From Chrysaora quinquecirrha (lineage: Eukaryota > Cnidaria > Scyphozoa > Semaeostomeae > Pelagiidae): a stretch of 64,000 nucleotides of DNA. The stretch lies in NCBI GenBank assembly GCA_014526335.1, contig JACTAT010000032.1, positions 11,293,882 to 11,357,881 of the forward strand, given 5' to 3'. The translations under genes were made by a program, and so were the position numbers. The first letter of the stretch is position 1. The number at the start of each line of letters is the position of its first letter. This document shows, in pieces, positions 1 through 14,100 of the stretch. The notes below the pieces were generated by a model. It worked only from the letters and a program-made list of their open reading frames with translations. It was not told where the DNA came from and made no database searches.

Positions 1-1339
1 CAGAAACCTGATTGTAATACAGGTTCCGAAATAGCATACAAGCTTTCTTTACAAGAAAGCAGGTTTTCTATACCTTGGAAAGCTTTCACTGGCTCTCATG
101 TTGCATCATCTTCAGAGGACATCTGACTCGCAGACTCCAAGGAAAGGCGATATTCAATTTGTCTATAACAAATTATCGCTGGATCTTAAAGCATTTCTCA
201 TCTCCAGATGAAAACGTGACTTGCAGGTTGCATCAAATACGATATTCACTTTCTCCATAGGAAAGCTATCATTGGCTCCAAGCCAATCCAGTGGACACGG
301 GACTAAATCACTGGTCCAAAACAGAGTAATACTAACTTTCGCAATAAGAAAGCTAGAATTGGCCATTACGGCTACTCTGTAGGCCAACTACCTCCATCCA
401 CAACTAAGAAGTTGGGTGAGTGATGAACACTATGAAGTGTCATCCGTAGTTGCCTCTTGATCGCTGCCATCATCCACAACATGGCGTTGGGAAGAGGATG
501 AACACCGCAAAATATTAGTGTCATCCGTAGCGATATCTTTGTCTTTATCATCACCAAAGTTGATACAGCTTCGACTTCAACCATTGTCTGAAAAAACAAA
601 TTGGAAAAGAAAAAAGCAACTATGTTTCTCTCCACGTGAAGCTATCTTAGGCCCTTTTTTGGGCCAGGAAACATAAACCAACAGAAAATGAACTGCAGAA
701 ATCAAACAAAAACGATACTTGCTGTTTAAAAGCAATAAACAACTTATCTTTCCGCTTTAGAATAAAAATCCATAAATTTGCAAACGATGCAAAAGATATT
801 CATAGATTAAAATTCCCTTGACTTGAAGGCCCGCCATCATGACCTACTTGTACAAGACGCAAGCACATAATGGCCTGCCAGGCGCGTGCGCGTTTCTCAT
901 GAGATCTCATCAGGAAGGATATGTGATAAAATGAAAAACAAACATTGCAGAAAAAAACTAATTTCAAAAACTTCACTTTTCTCTCTCTTTAGCCTTTGTC
1001 GTAGGACATAATTTCTTGTACGAGATAACAACCAATCAGCGCTTCATCAAAATAATCTCTTCTCGACCGGTTCTCAAAATTCTTTTTGGTGCATTTTTAG
1101 CACATTGCGCATTATAATCTTTACATTTATATTCAAAATCAAGTGACCCTGACAGACAATTCACCACTCCATGCAGCAATTTTAAGCTTGTTGACGGCCT
1201 CGATGTGTAACATTTGCAACGCTTCGTTGCTCCAGATATGATTGCAATGCTTCATTGGCAACAATTCAATTCAATGTATAATGTACAACCATTAATATCT
1301 CCTTTCAAGCAAAGATCGCTGCTAGTTATGGACTTCTTA

Positions 1340-1464
1340 TTTTTAAAGATCTTATAGTTTTTATAGATTTTATAGTTTTTACAGATTTTATAGTTTTTAC
1401 AGATTTTACAGTTTTTATAGATTTTGTAGTTTTTATAGATTTTATAGCTTTTATAGATTTTATA
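1340..1464. repeat. 18-bp minisatellite, about seven units
   Basis: Direct tandem array of an 18-base AT-rich unit (TTTTTATAGATTTTATAG). Units differ by single T/C or A/G changes such as TATAG to TACAG. It is noncoding, with no inverted structure. Confidence 0.85.
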
Positions 1465-2812
1465 GAAGCAATATTTTTAGCAAACTATTTGACAGGTTTA
1501 CAGAACTCTTTTAACCCCTCTTGGATCCGTCCCTGCTCAAACGTCTTGCATAAGAATGAGCGTCTAGTTGGAAATTTTTTTTCTTGAAATGAACTTGGTT
1601 TCATAACTCACAGCTTTGTTTTTATAACCATTCTTATTTAAGACACATTTAATTTATTAAAAATTATTGATGAACGTGTTACTCGTTACATCAAATATTT
1701 TGCTGCTCATCGGCAACCTCATCAGTGAGTTAATTAATTTGGTCAGAGTCGCGTCAGTGCATACATTTCTTTTCATGAACAATTGAACAACTGAACAACG
1801 AACAATTTTTTTTATATATTAAGTCAAACAAAATAGCTTCTTCGTATGCAGATATATATTACTCGCCATCTTGATTAGTTCTTCCTGGGGCTTCAGATCG
1901 GAAATTGGATAATGTTTTTAACTCAGGCGGTCACTCAGGCACATTGCATACGGGGTGTCCATCCGATAATTTTGGGTTGCCGATTCTTCTTGAAATTAGA
2001 AAAAAACACATTCGGTAACTATAATTTGATAGTTTATTGTCTATTGTTCAGACTTAGGTGAAATTCAACTGACAATCTTAGAATACTACGCAAGTGGCAC
2101 AATCTGCAGACGGAATGATAATCCTTAGATCATCTCATTGGCCTAAAAACCGATACTTTTGGGTGCGAACTGATTTTTTGGGGGGGGGGGGTGGTGGACC
2201 CAATTTATAAATTGCCTGAGAGCGTCTCCTGGAGCTTTAAAAAGTACAAAAGGACAAAAAAACGATTGAGATTATGCACACATTTGAACCATGATATATA
2301 AAATAGAATACATGATAAAATAAATGAATAATAACTTGATAAATGCAATAGATGATTAAATCAGTGCTGTGATATCGTGCTTGCGTGCTATAATTACATG
2401 GTGCAAGAGACCAAATAGCTGTAGAGCTGCTGGTGAAAAAATTCCCCAAAATAGCGACACTAGGCAACGGGAGATTATTGGGAATTTTGTCATGTCAAAA
2501 TCATAAATGATTACCTATTTTTGCCAATGAATCTCATCAGAGTTGACTAATTCTGTACAGGATGAAATTAAATGATAAAGAAATTTAGGAAGAAACCCCT
2601 AAGCCTCCTCCTAAAAATGCTTCTAACACAATAATAACACAAAAATAATAACGAATATCATAACATTGAATCAAACTATATCTCTCGTATCTCGTACAGG
2701 TTACACAAGAGATACTTTGATGTCTGCTCTAACACACCGCACCTGTTGCCAATTTGTTAAAAACGACTATCTTTATAAGGAGCATTGTTCAAAATTAATT
2801 GCCAAACATTTT

Positions 2813-2914
2813 GATAGAGTTTGGTCTTTTACGAAAGTAGAAGAGCAATTTCTCAGGTGTTTGGATAGAGTTTGGTCTTTTACGAAAGTAGAAGAGCAAT
2901 TTCTCATGTGTTTG
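2813..2914. repeat. 51-bp tandem duplication
   Basis: Two adjacent copies (2813-2863 and 2864-2914) of a 51-base unit starting GATAGAGTTTGGTC, differing at about one base. The unit is a multiple of three and keeps a small plus-strand frame open. I see no other evidence that this frame is a gene. Confidence 0.85.
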
Positions 2915-3329
2915 TGCTAATTTTTTTATGTAGAAAATTAAGGGTATGCAACTGAGAACCTTGGCGAGCTTATATGAAGTTATTAAACAATAATGATTAG
3001 ACTTATTATCCTTGATCTTTCTCAGATTTTCACAAAAACAGCTTCGTCTTTTTTAGAATTTAGGCAAATATTATTAGGCAAATCGCCATTATTTGTTTTC
3101 TAGAAGATGAACAGCTTGAATCGGCTTGAATATGGCTTTTAAGACCAGCTAATGAACTTTATCACGGTTTAAGATAAATAATTTTCAAATCCTGTCTGAG
3201 AGGGATGATCAGTAGATCAAGGCAACAAATCTGAAGTCCGCTATTCAAGTCGTTATGGCAAAAATTTTAAACTGCATTGACTGGAACAGTGATTGCTATC
3301 AGGATTTAAGCTTGAACCATCGCTTTCCA

Positions 3330-3335
3330 TTTATT
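3330..3335 (-). terminator. candidate polyadenylation signal of the discoidin gene
   Basis: AATAAA on the minus strand, about 440 bases beyond the stop codon of the PAN-EGF-discoidin gene. It is the first perfect hexamer I noticed downstream. Transcript data are needed to confirm its use. Confidence 0.3.
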
Positions 3336-3775
3336 ACTGAAACTATTATATTGCATATTATAATCGAGCAATATATTCGTGGGAGTTAAAGTTCGAATGA
3401 GTAAATAGCTGTACGTTGCAACAAATGAAACGTGCAATTCTAAAACCTCAACTCAAACACATGGTTTCGGTAAACTACAAAACTAACATGGTAAACTAAC
3501 AACTACAAGTCTGAGTGATTTGCTCAATATTGCTTAAAATAAGTGTGCATTTGAGCTTAAGCCCTAACTACGTAATACCGGACAGCAGTCATTGCAATGC
3601 AACACGATTTCAATAAAAAAGCTCGTCCGAAAATCTGTCTTACTATCTGAGCAGAACTGATGTTTTTATCAAAGTAAAGCGTCATCCATTCAGTCATTAC
3701 CTAACGATAACTTAGCCTGTGCTTTAACTGGACTTCATAATTTTTGAAAATGGTATCATCAAGGCAACTAAAATA

Positions 3776-5143
3776 TCATTGCAATGGATCACATCCGTAT
3801 AGCTCCATTCTCATGCACATGTATTTATTATGAGTAGCTGGTGCGACACGGACATATCGAGCTTTGATTGGAGGACTCAGCTTGTTCTTCACAATTTCGT
3901 GGTGGTTCACATTACCAGGGAATGTCTGAAAACAAACGTATAGTTACATATCTTTGATTGCAAGAACACAGTCCATACGATGAAACATTGACTACATTAC
4001 ATTACATACACTACACTCAAACACTACATTACATTACATACTCACATGGTTTACATTTAAACAATTGAAGGCTCATTTAAACTTACAAACTACTTTTGCC
4101 AAAGACTACCTTCGTCACCCCTAACGATAAAGTTGTTAGTTCAGGGATAAATGAACAACCGTGATCTGATTTCATAGCATTGGTGCTATAGAAACATACC
4201 TCATAAAGTAAGGAGCCATCGTTACCATTGCTGAGTTGTTTATAAAAAGGTAGCATGTGAAATTCAAAGCAGTTCTAACTAAAGTTTCATTTATTTTCAC
4301 CAAAACAGAAAATGGAACAAATCTTGAGGGAAAACTAATAAGTGGGACCCAAAAAAACCGGGGGGGAGTAGGAAGTGAAAAAGCTGATTAGCGAGGAGTG
4401 ACAGCAATTATACACCAAAGAGAACATGTAACACCACATATCAATTGGCAATACAAATTTTGGACAACACTTTCTTACCACATTTGTGTTCCCCTGTGTA
4501 ATCCATTTGAAGCTTTCATTTGTATTGCTATATCCAACTCTGTATGATGTAACCCAGCTTCCACCGTTGAATCTGCCTTGTGTTCCAACAGCAACAACTA
4601 TCATGTGCTTTCCCAGATCAACCTGAAAAATGCTTCTTGTTTATTCCCCTAAAAACCTCTCAAATATGTTGAAAACCTCTAAAAAAATCATATCTTTTAA
4701 TTTGCGCCCCAAACGGCCAAAAGTTAGGATTCTGTGATATGAAAGATGCTCCCATGATATTTACTCGTCAAGATACCTGCCTTGCGAAATTCTTCTAGGT
4801 TTTAGTTAAACCCAAACAACCCAGCTGCGACGATAACCAACGTGCCAGGTGGATGCCCTCCCCCTACACGCATCTCATGCATGGCTTGTCCTCCCTTTTT
4901 GTTGTTGTCTCATTTCACCCCTGTGTTCTACTGTGAATGCATTCTATATGAATAACTGTAATTTGAAATAAACCTGAAGGAATGAATGAATTCCGTCGGC
5001 TCCTGCTTCTTCACACCAGTCACCGTATTCGTTGATTCGTCCTTGTCGTGGCTCTTTGCCAGGAAAGTAGGCTGAAGCAGTAATGCTGTTATCGGGTATT
5101 TCCTTAGATGCCATTCCCAATGGTCTGGCATTGTTTGCGCAAG
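3776..5143 (-). CDS. F5/8 type C (discoidin) domain 3 and C-terminus
   Basis: Exon A 5143-4974 has RPLGMASKEIPDNSITAS and GDWCEEA. Exon B 4622-4479 has the textbook VDLGKHMIVVAVGTQG and WVTSYRVGYS. Exon C 3925-3776 has TFPGN, ARYVRVAPA and CMRMELYGC, then DPLQ and TGA. This is the most canonical of the three domains. The protein ends five residues after the domain, with no membrane anchor, which supports a secreted product. Confidence 0.85.
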
Positions 5144-8100
5144 CTACAAAGAATTCCAGTTCAATTCAATTTCCATGAAAGTAACAAGTAACAATTAACT
5201 ACAAAAGGTGTACAGGAAACTACTGCCCCTTATATAAGTAACGGTAAAGGCTGACTTGTGATTAGATAATGCAACATTGCAATTTCACTTTTATCATATA
5301 AAAGCCTCAAAGCAGATAAATATAAAGATAAGTCATTGTTTTTTGGCCCCTGGGGGCACTTTATCAAATTATATAAGGGACGTGACGCTCAAGCATAAAA
5401 TGCATAGCTACCCGACGTTATACTGATTTGCTGAAAATGTATACCCAACCTTATACCAACCGTTCCGGATGGGATTCCGGAATTATTCAGTTCAATAGAG
5501 AGCCGTAGAAAGTATCTTGGACGAAAAATTCCTCGTGTTAATATATAGTCAAAAGAATGAAAATAAAGGAAATGTTAAAGGAATTAAAAATGAAATGAAA
5601 TGAAACAATTAATTTTGAATCTGAGCTAAAATTTTCAACAGAAGAGAACAGTTTGATTGGCTTCTATGTTTCAATAAACGTTTTTGTCTGGTCAGGGGAT
5701 GGACTTTTAATATGATGATGTCCTGGTTGTGATGCAAAAATGTAGTTAAAAAAATCCTAAGTTACCAACCCCTTTTGCGTTCACATTGCGAGAGGTTTAC
5801 AATAAATATTATATCTAAATACATATCGTCTTTTGTCTCCAATAGCATTCCCTTCCCCGTGCTGATCTTCTTAAAGAGAATCGACAGGGTTAAAGCTGGC
5901 ACGGAAGTAAAAATTAAGTGAAAATTAAGGTGGTGGTGAAAGGTGGTGGGTTAAAAGCCATGGAAAACTATGAGCAAGTAGCCAAGAATAGGCACAGTTG
6001 ACAATGTGTGATCAATAGCGCCATGTCATATTAGACTAAGAAGCGTTCGAGAAGAAGAAGAAGAAAGCTGGCACGGAGCTGTTGCTTTCAGATACCAATA
6101 ATAAACCATTCTCATCTGGTAATGGACAATAAATTGCCTCTATTGTGCATTGCAGAGAATCATTGCTATGACTAACTTGCTTTCAAATTCAAATTGATTG
6201 AATAGGATATTTTTAATATGCACTGCCTTAGGGACCAGTCATTAATAATGCCGGGTGGGGGGCGGTTAATACGAAATCCCACCCATCTCAACCAGGTCAC
6301 ATGACCAAAGGCCGCGGGGGAAAGCACGGGAGAATCGCCATGCGCAAGCGTTGCTCCGTACTCCGCTTCCGCTCCGCTCAAGCGGCCTTCCAATGAGGAC
6401 GAGGTCAGTTTCGCGCCAAAGTTTTGAAGTTTTGGCGGTAACAATTTTGCGACCTAATCTTCCATGGAGCAATTTCTCTAAGTTTTCAAAAGTAGCATAG
6501 TTAGTTTGAGATATACTGGTTCAAAAGCAATAAACATTCAGAGAAATCAATCAGGAAAAAAGAACCAAATAATGGAACAGCAATTCTTGAGAATTTAGCA
6601 CATTTATTTTGGTTTAAATCTGACATATGATGGAAAATTTTGCAGAGGTATGTACATGCCATATTACTTCCTTCATGCCAAATTTTATTACTTTAAGTCT
6701 TTTCAAGGAGATCAGGCATTTTCCTTACTGGGCATTTATCATCAACATAATAGTCAATGTCAAATGATATATGAATTGAACAATTTGATAACTATCCATT
6801 TTATCTAACAGGATCCAACACTATGACTTCACACCACAATTACCCTTGGACATCACTGTTTTCAACTTGCACTGATTCATTTAATGGACGCACAACTAAT
6901 ATTGAGAGTGTTAATAGAATCATACATACATTTGAAACTGAAACAACAACCAAATTCTGTGTATGGAAAACTCTTCAGAAAACGTTTGGCAATACAGGTA
7001 CTTATGTTCATCCATACACGTTTTTTTTCATAAGCAACCGGTTTATAAGAAACCTAGAACTAGACACCCCAAAAGTGAAGAAACTTTTAGAACTAGGAGG
7101 AAGGAGTTAAGAAACTTAAGAAAGTTTTGTGTCGGTTTTCCAACATACTGATTTCACATTTGTGGACGTAGAAATCAATTCTCAAGCATTTCCGTGCGAT
7201 TTCTCGAACCAGCGTGGCTAATGCCGTTTAATACAATAATGCTAATAATTTGCTTGCTATATTCACGTTTTTTATCGTTTTTACTGCAATTTATTTCCAT
7301 TAAATTAAGAAACTGTTAAGCAACTTTTAGAAATAAAATTGCGCCAAAAATTAAGAAACTTTTAGAACTAGGACTTTTAGAACGAGCCAGGTTTCTTATA
7401 AAAAAAACGTGTAATACAAATGTGACGTTTGTAACTTATTCAGTTATGTTGTTAACTATGTTGCCATTCACTTGCTATTTTTTTACCCTTAAGAACATAA
7501 ATCCTTTCGAAATCAATTTATTTACTCGAAGGGTAGGGCAGCTAAAAACATCTTGAGTTTACTATTTTGTCATTTTTAGACTATGATCCTGAAAAGAAAC
7601 ACAAAGTGAACTGGGGTTCAAATAATATACCGTATATCGTTGTAAATAAGAGGATTCACGATTGTCAGCATGGTAAAGATTGGAACAAAAGCAAAAAAAT
7701 TAAGAATAAAGAGAAAAGGGTGTGTATATTCATTAACTCGTCATATGAGGGTGTGTTTTCCTTAAATCGTCGACTGAATCTTGAAAGTAGTTCTCATTAC
7801 TTGCTAGAAAATTCTATGTTAAAGTTTAGTTATTTGAAAGAGAGAATTACATGTGATGATAAGTCCTGATGATGTCTTTGAGGTACAAGATTGCTCACTC
7901 TGTTCCACATCATATCACAAATCATGTGTGAACCTACGGAAGGTACTAATACGGAACATACCTGGCAAAGAAAGGTGGATTTGTGCGGATTGCAGCAGTC
8001 AATGCAAAGTGAGCAAGAACTATGAAATCCAGCATAGCAGCAACTTCCACTCCTCTGTCAGAATTGCAGAAAATTGACTTAGAAATTAGAAATATAATCA

Positions 8101-11100
8101 ACACTGAGATTCCCTGCAAGTAGAGGCATATTTTTATTAAAAAATTTTTTGATATTGATATTTAGTTTAAAGACGAGTGTTTGTAGTTACCTACTTTGTG
8201 TTCGTAAGCTAGCCCTGTGGGCCTAAAAATGATGTTGAAAATTGAAATTGTGGTGGGCCTAATAACTGAATAAAAGGCCTACTAGGTACGCCTTCAGCGA
8301 AATTTATACGGGATGGCTTGGCCATGACAATCCATTCTGCTCTAAAAATATGCTCACCTTTCTTTCTGTATGCAGCCTAAATAACATTGAAGCGAATAAT
8401 CTTCTCTGCAATTGGTCTTGCATGCGTGTTCAACGAGTTTAATTTTTTTTACGACGCCATTGCTCTTGAGATACTTGTCACGTCGCGATCTCCCTCACCG
8501 CATCCTCTGAAACTGACATCCCGATACTGATAGCAAAAGGCGCGCTCGCAGGCTGCCGCAGTTTATCCGCGGCCTTTGGTCATGTGACCTGGTTGAGATG
8601 GGTGGGATTTCGTATTAACCGTGGGGGGCCGGAGGAAATCATGGGGGCTACAAAAAATTTTGGCCTTAAAAAGGAGGGCCACAAAAAATATAAAGGTGTC
8701 TTAGGAGGGCTACAAAAAATTTTCACCATACAAAATCTCAAAACGAAATTTTAATGTGCAACTTCAGAAAAACAGTTCTTTCATCATTGACAAAGACGTA
8801 TATCATTAACATAATTTGCATTGCCATCACCATCATCAATGTGAACAATTTCATCATCATGTACATAAATTCATCACTGCTTTTTTTCTTCTGAAAGCAT
8901 TGCAGAACCCTTGCAGAACAGCAAAATAGTTGCTTGTGCTTCATGGTTTGGCTACCATTCCTTGCTTTGCAGGATTAGACATTTCATTGATGATACTCTT
9001 ATTTTATCTGCTGATTCTGTGCTGCACACTTTCTTATCAAATGAAAGCCATAGTCCTGGCAAATTGGTCTTAGTCTTTAGTGTTTTGTGGCATTTTCAAA
9101 TTTAATGTCTGGCTCGAAAACTAAAATTTTGTTTTTCAACTTCCCTCACAATTTCTTTTTCGCAGGAAGGATGTAAAAGTATTTCCAAGGCCAAGTTTAT
9201 GTATTGTAACCAATTTCTTATTTATGAACAAACACAGAGTATTGTTATGGGGGGCTATCAAAAACTTTTAAGAATAAAAGGGGGGCCACAAGTTTTTAGC
9301 TGAACTGTCATACGGTTAGTTTTCAGTGCTTTGCTAGTTGGCAGCGTTCGCGTTCGCGCCCTTTCATTTCTGTTTTTCCCATGGTTTTCTTTGCCTGTTT
9401 TGCGTCATCTAGTTTCTGTGCGCGGGTCATAAGGCATCTTGCGCGCCTTATTAGCATGGCTCATGTGTCGCTGGCTCCTCGTTAGTCAGTTGATTAGGCA
9501 CCTTTAGTTTTTATCATGTTTCGCGTATTCTTTTCTGTATTTGTAACAATGCTTCGTTTTACTTCTTTGCCAATTCGGCTAGACGCTTCATTTGTGTATT
9601 TAAGTTCGCTCATTTCATCAGTTTATTTAACTTACACTTAACAGTTGAGTTCATGGGATATAAGTTTGCGAAAATTATATCCACGTGTTTTTCTGTGTTA
9701 CTTCTGTGGGAAGTCTTCGGCCAAATTTGGGAAACCGATTTACAGAACGATAATGGGGGGCTGCAAAATTTTTGGCTAAAAATAGAAATTTCCTCCGGCC
9801 CCCTACCCGGCATTAATAATGACTGGTCCCTTAGCCTTTTCGATTCCCTTAGCCTTTCGTTTCCTTGATAAAATCTCGTAACTTTGAAAAAAAACGGAGA
9901 CAAAATATTTGAACAGATTTTTGAGCATATCAGTTAATCCAAATGGTTAATCCGTTTATCTTGCAATTATTAATTGGTCTTTGTTTCTCTTTGTTTTTAT
10001 GAACTTTAATTAAGCAACAGGCAAGAATGAAAACAGTATATAGAAACCAAACGACATCTTAGGAACTATTACCCCTTTTGCTTAAGAAAATAAAATTTGG
10101 TCCCGTAACCGAATTACCTCAAGCCCCATTGCAAGGAAAGATGAAAATTTATGCCTAAAAGGTGCAACTCTCGCCTAAAACTTTGAACGAGCTTGATTTA
10201 ATTTAGATAAGAGATCATGGAAAATTCAGTTATAAAGTAATATATTGTGGCTACCTGCTGGAATCCTGGGCTGGTATGGGTCTTCTGCAAAGAAAAACGA
10301 AAAAACTGAACATATATTTGCGTTAATTTGAGTTTTGATTATTTGTTTTTTATTATTAGAAAAATGAGTCCTTTGTGACCATGAATGACTGTTTATATCA
10401 AATGACCGAGTTTAAACCTTAGCTGGTGGTAGCTTTGGGTACAAGGGCTGCCAAAAGTGTTGGAACGCCTGTTCGCTGAAATCTCTTTCACTGCCTGCCG
10501 TTGCTTAACCATCCTCTTCCTACACTACATGAACAATGTTTAGCACTAACATTTCCAGCTAATTCTGACCTCGCATGATTGCTGAGAGAATCATTAATGG
10601 TCCAAACATTGTTTGAGAGGGGAGGGGGAATTTTCTCTTGAATATGCTAGACTAGATTTACCGAAAATTTCAGTGATTCATACCAAAAATCTAGGACTTT
10701 CCAACTATATTTGGCAGCGATTGTATAATGCCAGTCAAAAACCAAAATACGTTAACCAAAACATGGACGGGAATTTGGGAAATTGGGCGTAGCTTTAACT
10801 TACTTATGCCGTATAACTCCATTTTCATGCAGAGCGAATTTTTCCATGATCTTGGATTCAACTTGATGGCGCATGCACGAATCCAATATGGCAGAATGGT
10901 CTTGACAGGGGTATCTTTTGTCGTTGACCCTTGGAATGTCTAATAAGAATGGTAATAATTAAGACCATGGTATGTATCTGACTGAATTAATGCTCTTAAT
11001 AGCCATGCGGCCACCATGCGCCCTTGGGTCTCCTGTGTTTGGTGTTTTTAGTTTCCTTTTAACAGTGTATTACTCAAACAAGAAATCTAGGCAACTGCCT

Positions 11101-14100
11101 ATAGGCATGCAAAAAGCCTAAACAATTTTTTAGACTAAATTATGTGGAATTAAATACTCATACAGCCAATTTTCAGCCATCATTTGCGAAATTTATAGTT
11201 CTCCTAATTGCTGTATCGACTTATATTTCAAGTAAAGCTTTTTAGTAAAGCGAAAATAATGGCGTACTGCATGCAAGAAGACAACTAGAAAATGAGAAAA
11301 TTTTTAATTTTCGATCTAGACTTGTTAGAATATACTTAAAGTATTCACGTGATCAGTCGGCAGTTACTCGCATTACATAACTTGGACTCTAATTTGCATA
11401 TTGTCTAGACTTCTGTTTTTTGATATTTTCTGTTAACTCATGTAGTTTTTTGCTGTTTTCTACTTTTATCGAATATATATAATATCTAGCTTATTCTTAT
11501 GTACAGTTTTAACAACTGAGCAGAATATCTTCGCTGTGTTAACCGTTTTCAATAGGTTATGGGCCCAGGTCGTATGAATTCTTGAATAAATAAGCTAAGA
11601 TTTTCGTTAGTGTTGTGGCCTGAGAGCTGTCTGGAAACCGAAGCACGAAGATGGCGGCTGCTGAAGACACTGGATTCAAAGTAGAGAAGCTTACGGCTGA
11701 TAATTATCATTCATGGAAATTTAACATGAAGATGTGTTTGATTGGGAAGGATTTATGGGAAATTGTAAATGGCACTGAAACCCTGGACGCGAATGCAAAT
11801 GAAAACGAACAAAGAAAATTCAAAAAGCGTGAAAATCAGGCTCTGGCAACTGTCTGTTTGTCTGTATCGACGAGTCTGCAGATTTATGTTCGTTCTTCTA
11901 CCACAGCTTAAGATGCTTGGATAAACCTGGAGAAGCATTTTGAGCAAAAATCATTGTCGCGAAAAGTTCTGTATCGTAGGAAGTTGTATTATGCGCGGCT
12001 GGAGAAAGGCGGAAATATGATTGAGCATATCAATTATATCAGAACCTTATCAGAGCACCTAGAAGCTGTGGAGGACCCTGTACAAGAGAAAGATCTCGTC
12101 ATAATTCTTATCAGTAGCTTGCCAGAAGAGTACAACTACTTAATAACGAGGGGTACTTCGGGGTTTGCGGTATTGCGGTATCGGGGGTAAAATATGCGCG
12201 GTATTTCGGTATTGAAGGAAAAACCTGGCGGTATTGCGGTATTGAAATTTCACAGCGCGGTATTCGGTATTTTACGAACCTTGAAAGGAACAGCTAAAAG
12301 CCATAGCAGAAGAAAAAACCTAGAGTTACCAGACATCAATACAAGAAAAGAAGTCGAAATGAAGATAAGGTTAATGTATCGAATTGTGTAATTGTTTTGG
12401 CGCACCGAACCGGCCAAAGATATGACTTTTTCGACAGTAATTTGAGATATTTTTCTGCACAATTTTGTTTACTTCAGGACTTTACATTTCTGTTCCCCGA
12501 CGATGCATTTTGATTGCGTTTGGTTTGGTTGATTTTACAATTTTGTTGCGCGATTTTGCATTTTGGTTCCGCGACTTTACATTTTTGCAGGCAGAGCTAT
12601 GAATATTTGTACTCGATGATTGTCAATTTTTGCTGACGGGAAAAGGTTTCACGTTTGGCGCGCCATGCGCCATACAATGTATATATTTGTCAAAAACAGC
12701 AACACGTTTATGCAGCAAACAAAGATATGAAAACTGTTCAATGCCCAACTTTGAACATCGATGCAGTAAGCTAGAAAAGTGAAAAAGTGAGTGACGTTTT
12801 TGACTGACACTGTTTGCAGTGATGTGTACAGTTTATGCTTCAATGATGGATTCCTTTATATTTCCCATGATGTTGGAATATCTAAGGCCAGCACCCGGTG
12901 AGCCCTGCAAATAATGTGCGCATCTTGATTTTATGTCACTTTAATGAGCCTTGCATATGTAGCTACCCTGTTCGGTGCTTTTAGTGCGCTCTTTACTAAT
13001 GACAAGACGTTTGCAATCTTCGAGATCATAAAGACCTTGTTCTTTTAACTGATAAAATAAGGCCGAGAATGAAATGTTAGCTACTGGTCCTGTATCGGGT
13101 TGTGAGTTCATGCAACCAGTTGGCATTGCACTGAACTTGTTTGTGTTGCTTACATTTGCGATCGATTGTGATCGTTAGATATGCAGGGCATCTTTTAACG
13201 TACTGAGTGGTGGGGCAATTGCCCCACCAGGCCCCTCTGACTGCCCCAGTACTCATCTGTGAAAACCTTGTTTTGCCCCACCAGTGATGGGCCCCTGTTT
13301 GGTTTGGTCTTTGCGAAACAATATTCTTTTTGGTAGAAGGAATAACTACTGTGTACTGTATTTTAGCTAAAAGGTCTCAGTACCAAAGAACCAAGTTTTT
13401 AATCTCCCTTCCCTACCGCATTATCACTCATTAATGATTTATTTGAAAATGGTCAATTTAAGCCAATCCAGAGGCTTGAATTTCAAAAAATTTTCTGGAG
13501 CATCCCCATGGAGCCTTCTAGACAAATTGCTCGGCTGTCCGCTATAATAAATTGCAATTAAGTTGATGTGGCAAAGTGGCAAAGACCTTATCTCACAATT
13601 TTAAGGACAGAGTTGTGTCAGCTGTAAGATACAATATTATCAATGTTCGTTTACATGCAAAAAAGCCATTCTAAGCCAATGTAGAGGTGTGGTTATCAAA
13701 AATTTTCCTGGGGAGCATGCCCCTGGACTCCCTAGAATAGTGCATTGCGGGTACTTCTCTCAATTAAGGTACAACATTGCGTCATTGGCTGACAAATACG
13801 GGTAGACAGGTACACTCTTTTTTTTAATAAGAAACTAAGATTTTTGTTCAGTACTCAAAGTTTCTTAGTTTTTGGACAAATTTGGCACTGAAAGTTTCTT
13901 GGCAGTTTCTTAGAATCAAAATTTTTTCGTGGTAAAACAGGTAATTGACACTAAAGTTTTACAAATAGAAGAAGCAATACAATTCATGTTTACATCAGCT
14001 GTTTTTTTTTGCAAAGATAGACACTTATGGTGCAACAGAAGTTTGTTTTTCGATGATTTATTTCTAATTCTAAAGACTGTTGAGACCTGCGAGTTTCTTA

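Larger units (their letters stand above)
1..3775. other. intergenic region 3' of the discoidin gene
   Basis: No supportable coding exon was seen. The left edge (about 40-560) holds imperfect direct repeats: a motif like GAAAGCT..TGGC recurs near 80, 260 and 350, and two related blocks ending in GTGTCATCCGTAG lie near 400-450 and 470-530. Two clearer tandem repeats are listed separately. A run of ten G lies near 2180. All open frames here are short and recall no protein family. Confidence 0.5.
6264..8620 (+). mobile_element. MULE-type transposon with 54-bp TIRs and 9-bp target duplication
   Basis: Perfect inverted repeats of about 54 bp start GGTTAATACGAAATCCCACC at 6264 and end in the mirror at 8620. 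The nine bases GTGGGGGGC flank both sides (6255-6263 and 8621-8629). A 9-bp duplication with TIRs this long is characteristic of Mutator-like elements. The interior holds spliced plus-strand coding pieces and a mariner-type MITE. No catalytic DDE region was recognised, so it is probably a deleted copy. Confidence 0.8.
6231..9830. mobile_element. TTA-flanked TIR transposon (PIF/Harbinger-type target site), split by a MULE
   Basis: Terminal inverted repeats of about 40 bp begin GGGACCAGTCATTAATAATG at 6231 and mirror it at 9830. They continue into a G-run and CCGGAGGAAAT on both sides. TTA lies directly outside each end (6228-6230 and 9831-9833), as expected for PIF/Harbinger. Without the inner MULE the element is about 1.2 kb. 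It has G-rich internal repeats such as GGGGGGCTA..AAAA and no recognisable transposase, so it is non-autonomous. It sits in the intron between discoidin 3 exon A and the linker. Confidence 0.75.

Noticed and set aside
10728..10943. 71-codon plus-strand frame
   Set aside because: It is the antisense of discoidin-2 exon C.
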